Below, piece after piece: positions 61,306 through 64,000 of a stretch of 64,000 bases of DNA (the first letter of the stretch is position 1; every line of letters begins with the position of its first letter). Source of the stretch: Propioniciclava sinopodophylli. Its GTDB lineage: Bacteria; Actinomycetota; Actinomycetes; Propionibacteriales; Propionibacteriaceae. Position numbers and translations under genes: made by a program. The notes beneath the pieces were generated by a model. It did no database searches and was not told the origin of the DNA. It saw only the letters and a program-made list of their open reading frames with translations. Location of the stretch: positions 62,001 to 126,000 of the forward strand of contig NZ_SDMQ01000005.1 of assembly GCF_004324755.1 (NCBI RefSeq), given 5' to 3'.

Positions 61306-62601
61306 TCAGCTCCTGCGCAGCAGGGCGACGAACATCGCGTCGGTGCCATCGCGGTGGGGCCACAGCTGCGTCGTCGCCTCGCGGGTCACGTCGTCGCGGC
61401 CCGCCAGCACGGCGTCCAGGACGCCTTCGGTCTCGTCGCGGTGCGGCGAGCAGGTGACGTAGGCCACCACTCCGCCCGGCAGGGCCGAGTCGAGCGCGGT
61501 GACCAGCAGGCGGCGCTGCAGGGGGACGAGCCCGGCGAGCGACTGGGGCTGCCGCCGCCAGCGCGATTCCGGACGCCGGCGCAGGGCCCCCAGCCCGGTG
61601 CAGGGCACGTCGGCCATCACCTTGGCGAAGGTGGACGCCGGCCAGGCCGGGCGGGTGCCGTCGGCCGCGACGGTGACCGGCCGGTGGGGCCCGTCGTACG
61701 CGCGCAGGGCCTGGGCGACCAGCTCGGCGCGGTGGGGCTGCAGCTCGGAGGCGAGCAGGGTGCTGCCCTGCCCGATGGCCAGGCCGGCGAGCAGGGCTGC
61801 CTTGCCGCCGGGCCCGGCGCAGAGGTCCAGCCAGGGCCCGGTGGGGGTTGCCGTCTCGGCCAGCGCGAGCGCGGCCAGCTGGCTGCCCTCGTCCTGGACG
61901 CCGGCGCGCCCCTCGCGGACTGCGGGCACGTCGGCGGGGTTGCCGGCCCGGCGCGCGCCGAACGGTGATCGGGCCGTCGGCTCGCCCTCCAACTCGTCGA
62001 CGCTCGCCAGGCCCGGTCGGACGACCAGGGTCGGCACGGGCGGCACGTTGTTGGCGGCGAGTGCCTCTTCGGCCTCGTCACCGAGCAGGTCGACGTAGGC
62101 CTGCGCGATCCAGCGCGGGTGGTGGGTGCGGAGCGCGAGGCGGCCCAAATCGTCCTCAGCACGGGCGAGGTGCTCGACCCAGCCCTCGAGGTCGCGCGCG
62201 GCGACCTTGCGGAGCACGGCGTTGGTCAGCCCGGCGACCTTCTCCCCCACGGTTGCCGCGGCCAGGTCGACCGTGGTGGCGATGGCAGCGTGCGGCCCGA
62301 CGCGCATGCTGAGCAGCTGGTGGGTGCCCAGCCGCAACGCGTCGGCCAGCGCCGGGTCGAAGGAGTCCCGCCCGGACGCCGCCGCGAGGATGCGGTCGTA
62401 GGTGCCGAGCAGCCGGCACGTGCCCGACACGAGTTCCGTGACGAACCCGGCGTCGCGCGCCTCCAGCCCGGCCTCGGCGAGCACCCTGGCGGTCTCGAGA
62501 TTCGCGTAGGCGTCCTGCTGGGTGACCGCACCGAGGATGCGGTGCGCGATCAGTCGCGGCCGGTCCGGACGCCGACGCCGCAGCTTCCGGTTGCCCGTCA
62601 C
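61306..62601 (-). CDS. rsmB: 16S rRNA (cytosine-967-C5)-methyltransferase RsmB
   Basis: The 431-residue enzyme has an N-terminal NusB-like RNA-binding domain (about 10-140; AHRILGAVTQQDAYANLETA). The methyltransferase domain has the SAM motif WLDLCAGPGGKAALLAGLA near residue 260. The two catalytic-cycle Cys are in ADVPCTGLGALRRRPE and VAYVTCSPHRDETEG. I use GTG 62601, which overlaps the fmt stop as GTGA; GTG 62610 is also possible. Confidence 0.93.
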   Translation of the reverse strand: MTGNRKLRRRRPDRPRLIAHRILGAVTQQDAYANLETARVLAEAGLEARDAGFVTELVSGTCRLLGTYDRILAAASGRDSFDPALADALRLGTHQLLSMRVGPHAAIATTVDLAAATVGEKVAGLTNAVLRKVAARDLEGWVEHLARAEDDLGRLALRTHHPRWIAQAYVDLLGDEAEEALAANNVPPVPTLVVRPGLASVDELEGEPTARSPFGARRAGNPADVPAVREGRAGVQDEGSQLAALALAETATPTGPWLDLCAGPGGKAALLAGLAIGQGSTLLASELQPHRAELVAQALRAYDGPHRPVTVAADGTRPAWPASTFAKVMADVPCTGLGALRRRPESRWRRQPQSLAGLVPLQRRLLVTALDSALPGGVVAYVTCSPHRDETEGVLDAVLAGRDDVTREATTQLWPHRDGTDAMFVALLRRS

Positions 62602-63533
62602 GCGAGCCACACCTGCTCGCCGCGCAGGCCGCGGCCCCAGTCGGCGCCGGCCATCTCCTTCTTGCCCAGCGGCTGCACGCGGAGGAGCTCCAGCGCGGTG
62701 GTGCCCGTGCCGACGAGCACCCGTCGCCGTTCGGCGCGCACCTCACCCGGAGCCAGGCCGGCCTCGTCGGAGGGGCGCCCGAGCGCGACCTTGAAGCGCT
62801 CCCCTTCCGCTCCCTGAGCCTGTCGCAGCGTCGTCCAGGCCATCGGCGCCGGCGAGCAGCCGCGGATGAGCCGGTCCAGCTCGTCGGCGGGACGCGTCCA
62901 GTCGAGGCGAGCCTCCTCGACGGTGATCTTGGGGGCGAGCGTCACGGCGTCCTCATCGGTCTGCTCCACGGGCTCGGTGGTGGCGAGGGCGTCCACGGTG
63001 TCGAGCAGCAGGCGGGAACCGGCGTGAGCGAGGGTGTCCAGCACCTCACCGGCGGTCTCGGTGCCGGCCAGCGGCAGCTCGGTCGTTCCGTACACGGGCC
63101 CCGCGTCCAACGCGCGCACGAGCCGGAACGTGGTGGCGCCGGTCACGGTATCGCCGGCCATGAGCGCCCGCTGCACCGGGGCGGCACCGCGCCAGCGCGG
63201 CAGGAGGGAGAAGTGCAGGTTGATCCACCCGAACCGCGGGATGTCGAGGACGTGCTGCGGCACCAGCGCCCCGTAGGCGACGACCGGGCAAGCGTCGGGG
63301 GACAACTCGGTCAGGGCCGCCACGAACGCGGGGTCGCGGGGGTGCGTGGGCTTCAACGTCGGGATGCCGTGGTCGGCCGCCCACTGCCCCACCTCGCTCG
63401 GCACGAGCCGCTTGCTGCGGCCGCGGGCGGCATCGGGGCGGGTCACCACGGCGACCACCTCGTGGTCGGAGGCGACCAGCGCCGCCAGCGACGGCAGGGC
63501 GACGGACGGGGTTCCGGCAAAGACGAGACGCAC
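62598..63533 (-). CDS. fmt: Methionyl-tRNA formyltransferase
   Basis: This enzyme formylates Met-tRNAi with 10-formyl-THF. The 311-residue protein has RLVFAGTPSVALPSLAALVA at the start and the catalytic region NLHFSLLPRWRGAAPVQRAL near residue 105 (Asn-x-His). GATTFRLVRALDAGPVYGTT near residue 133 contains the catalytic Asp. The C-terminal OB domain starts near residue 205. It is cotranscribed with priA and rsmB. Confidence 0.95.
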   Translation of the reverse strand: MRLVFAGTPSVALPSLAALVASDHEVVAVVTRPDAARGRSKRLVPSEVGQWAADHGIPTLKPTHPRDPAFVAALTELSPDACPVVAYGALVPQHVLDIPRFGWINLHFSLLPRWRGAAPVQRALMAGDTVTGATTFRLVRALDAGPVYGTTELPLAGTETAGEVLDTLAHAGSRLLLDTVDALATTEPVEQTDEDAVTLAPKITVEEARLDWTRPADELDRLIRGCSPAPMAWTTLRQAQGAEGERFKVALGRPSDEAGLAPGEVRAERRRVLVGTGTTALELLRVQPLGKKEMAGADWGRGLRGEQVWLA

Positions 63534-63574
63534 CGGGTCAGCTTACGCCGCACCCCAGGGCCGGGCGCGCAGCC

Positions 63575-64000
63575 TCAGAAGGGATCCACCTGGAGCCTGA
63601 GCGCGCCGTGCGCCTTGCGGGAGAGACGGTCGGCGACCACGCCCTTCAGGCCGGCGACCAGGGCGTCCCCGTGGGCGGGCGGGCACCGGACGGTCAGGCG
63701 CCATGTCTCGCCCTCCCCGGTCGTCTCCAGCGGCACCGGGCCGAACGGCTCGGCACCCGGCACGGGACGCCAAGCGGCCTCGGCCTCGTCCAAGGCGGCC
63801 CGGGGCCCGTCGAACTGTACGAGCCGGGCCGCGGGCGGGAAGCGGGTCTCGACGCGCTCGGCGTACTCCCGCGCGGCGAAACCGGCCACGTCGAGGCGGA
63901 CGAGCGCCTGCAGGGCGCGGGCGTCCGGCTCCCCCACCGCCATGACGGTGCCACCGCGTGAACCCGGCCGGACGAGGGCGCACACACCCAGCCAGCGGCG
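63575..64000 (-). CDS. priA: Primosomal protein N' (PriA), C-terminal part
   Basis: The frame is open to the window edge, so only the last 142 codons are present. The text (ALQALVRLDVAGFAAREYAE, then RFPPAARLVQFDGPRAALDE, and later VVADRLSRKAHGALRLQVDP) matches the C-terminal domain of actinobacterial PriA, a replication-restart DNA-binding protein. In actinobacteria this protein often has lost helicase motifs; those residues lie outside the window. It lies upstream of fmt, the usual order. Confidence 0.85.
   Translation of the reverse strand, partial: RRWLGVCALVRPGSRGGTVMAVGEPDARALQALVRLDVAGFAAREYAERVETRFPPAARLVQFDGPRAALDEAEAAWRPVPGAEPFGPVPLETTGEGETWRLTVRCPPAHGDALVAGLKGVVADRLSRKAHGALRLQVDPF

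Overview
The window is high-GC DNA from an actinobacterium. The evidence is gene content: rbpA, pup/dop/ARC, polyprenol-phosphate mannose synthase, an HTH-fused murA, the metY-metX-metW order, many GTG starts, and a -10-like hexamer only 6-7 nt before many start codons (leaderless genes). A member of the Propionibacteriaceae is a reasonable guess, but that is inference. Housekeeping genes are tightly packed, and stop/start overlaps (ATGA, GTGA, TAGTG) are common.

Layout. 1-1.5 kb: the end of a DUF1846 gene and a small membrane protein. 1.5-6.7 kb: a decayed accessory patch. It holds a frameshifted glutamate-synthase-like remnant, small phage-type genes (one with an amber codon, one with a frameshift), a DUF1643 protein, an adenine methylase convergent with a possible restriction enzyme, a LexA box and a broken GIY-YIG-like gene. 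6.7-26.8 kb: core chromosome. This includes VOC and AraC proteins, an M23 peptidase, lpdA, HTH-murA, pdxY, a GDPD with an MFS transporter, rbpA under a SigR-type promoter, lnt-ppm-fxsA, a dipeptidase, an Lrp regulator, a 5'-3' exonuclease, metY-metX-metW, thpR and yqeY.

26.8-39.7 kb: a second accessory region. It carries four toxin-antitoxin modules (VapBC-type, HigBA, a second VapBC/FitAB-type, HTH-MntA/HepT), a lipoprotein, a LuxR regulator, several unrecognised proteins, remnants (IS3 orfA, a PRD antiterminator, others) and a complete IS5/IS427-like element. Two near-identical genes for a 46-residue Cys/His protein flank it as direct repeats, and a tRNA-Pro(GGG) lies just outside its right edge. 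No integrase was found.

39.9-64 kb: core chromosome again. A minus-strand run contains an EamA transporter, an alanine-racemase-like enzyme, an MFS transporter, der, cmk, tyrA, pup, dop, ARC, trmI, a solute-binding protein, a HAD phosphatase and metH. PAC2 and an acyl-CoA carboxyltransferase lie on the plus strand, then plsC, rpe, rsmB, fmt and the C-terminus of priA on the minus strand. The pupylation genes are notable because no 20S proteasome genes lie beside pup, and the ARC ATPase ends without the Gln-Tyr-Leu tail that docks on the proteasome.
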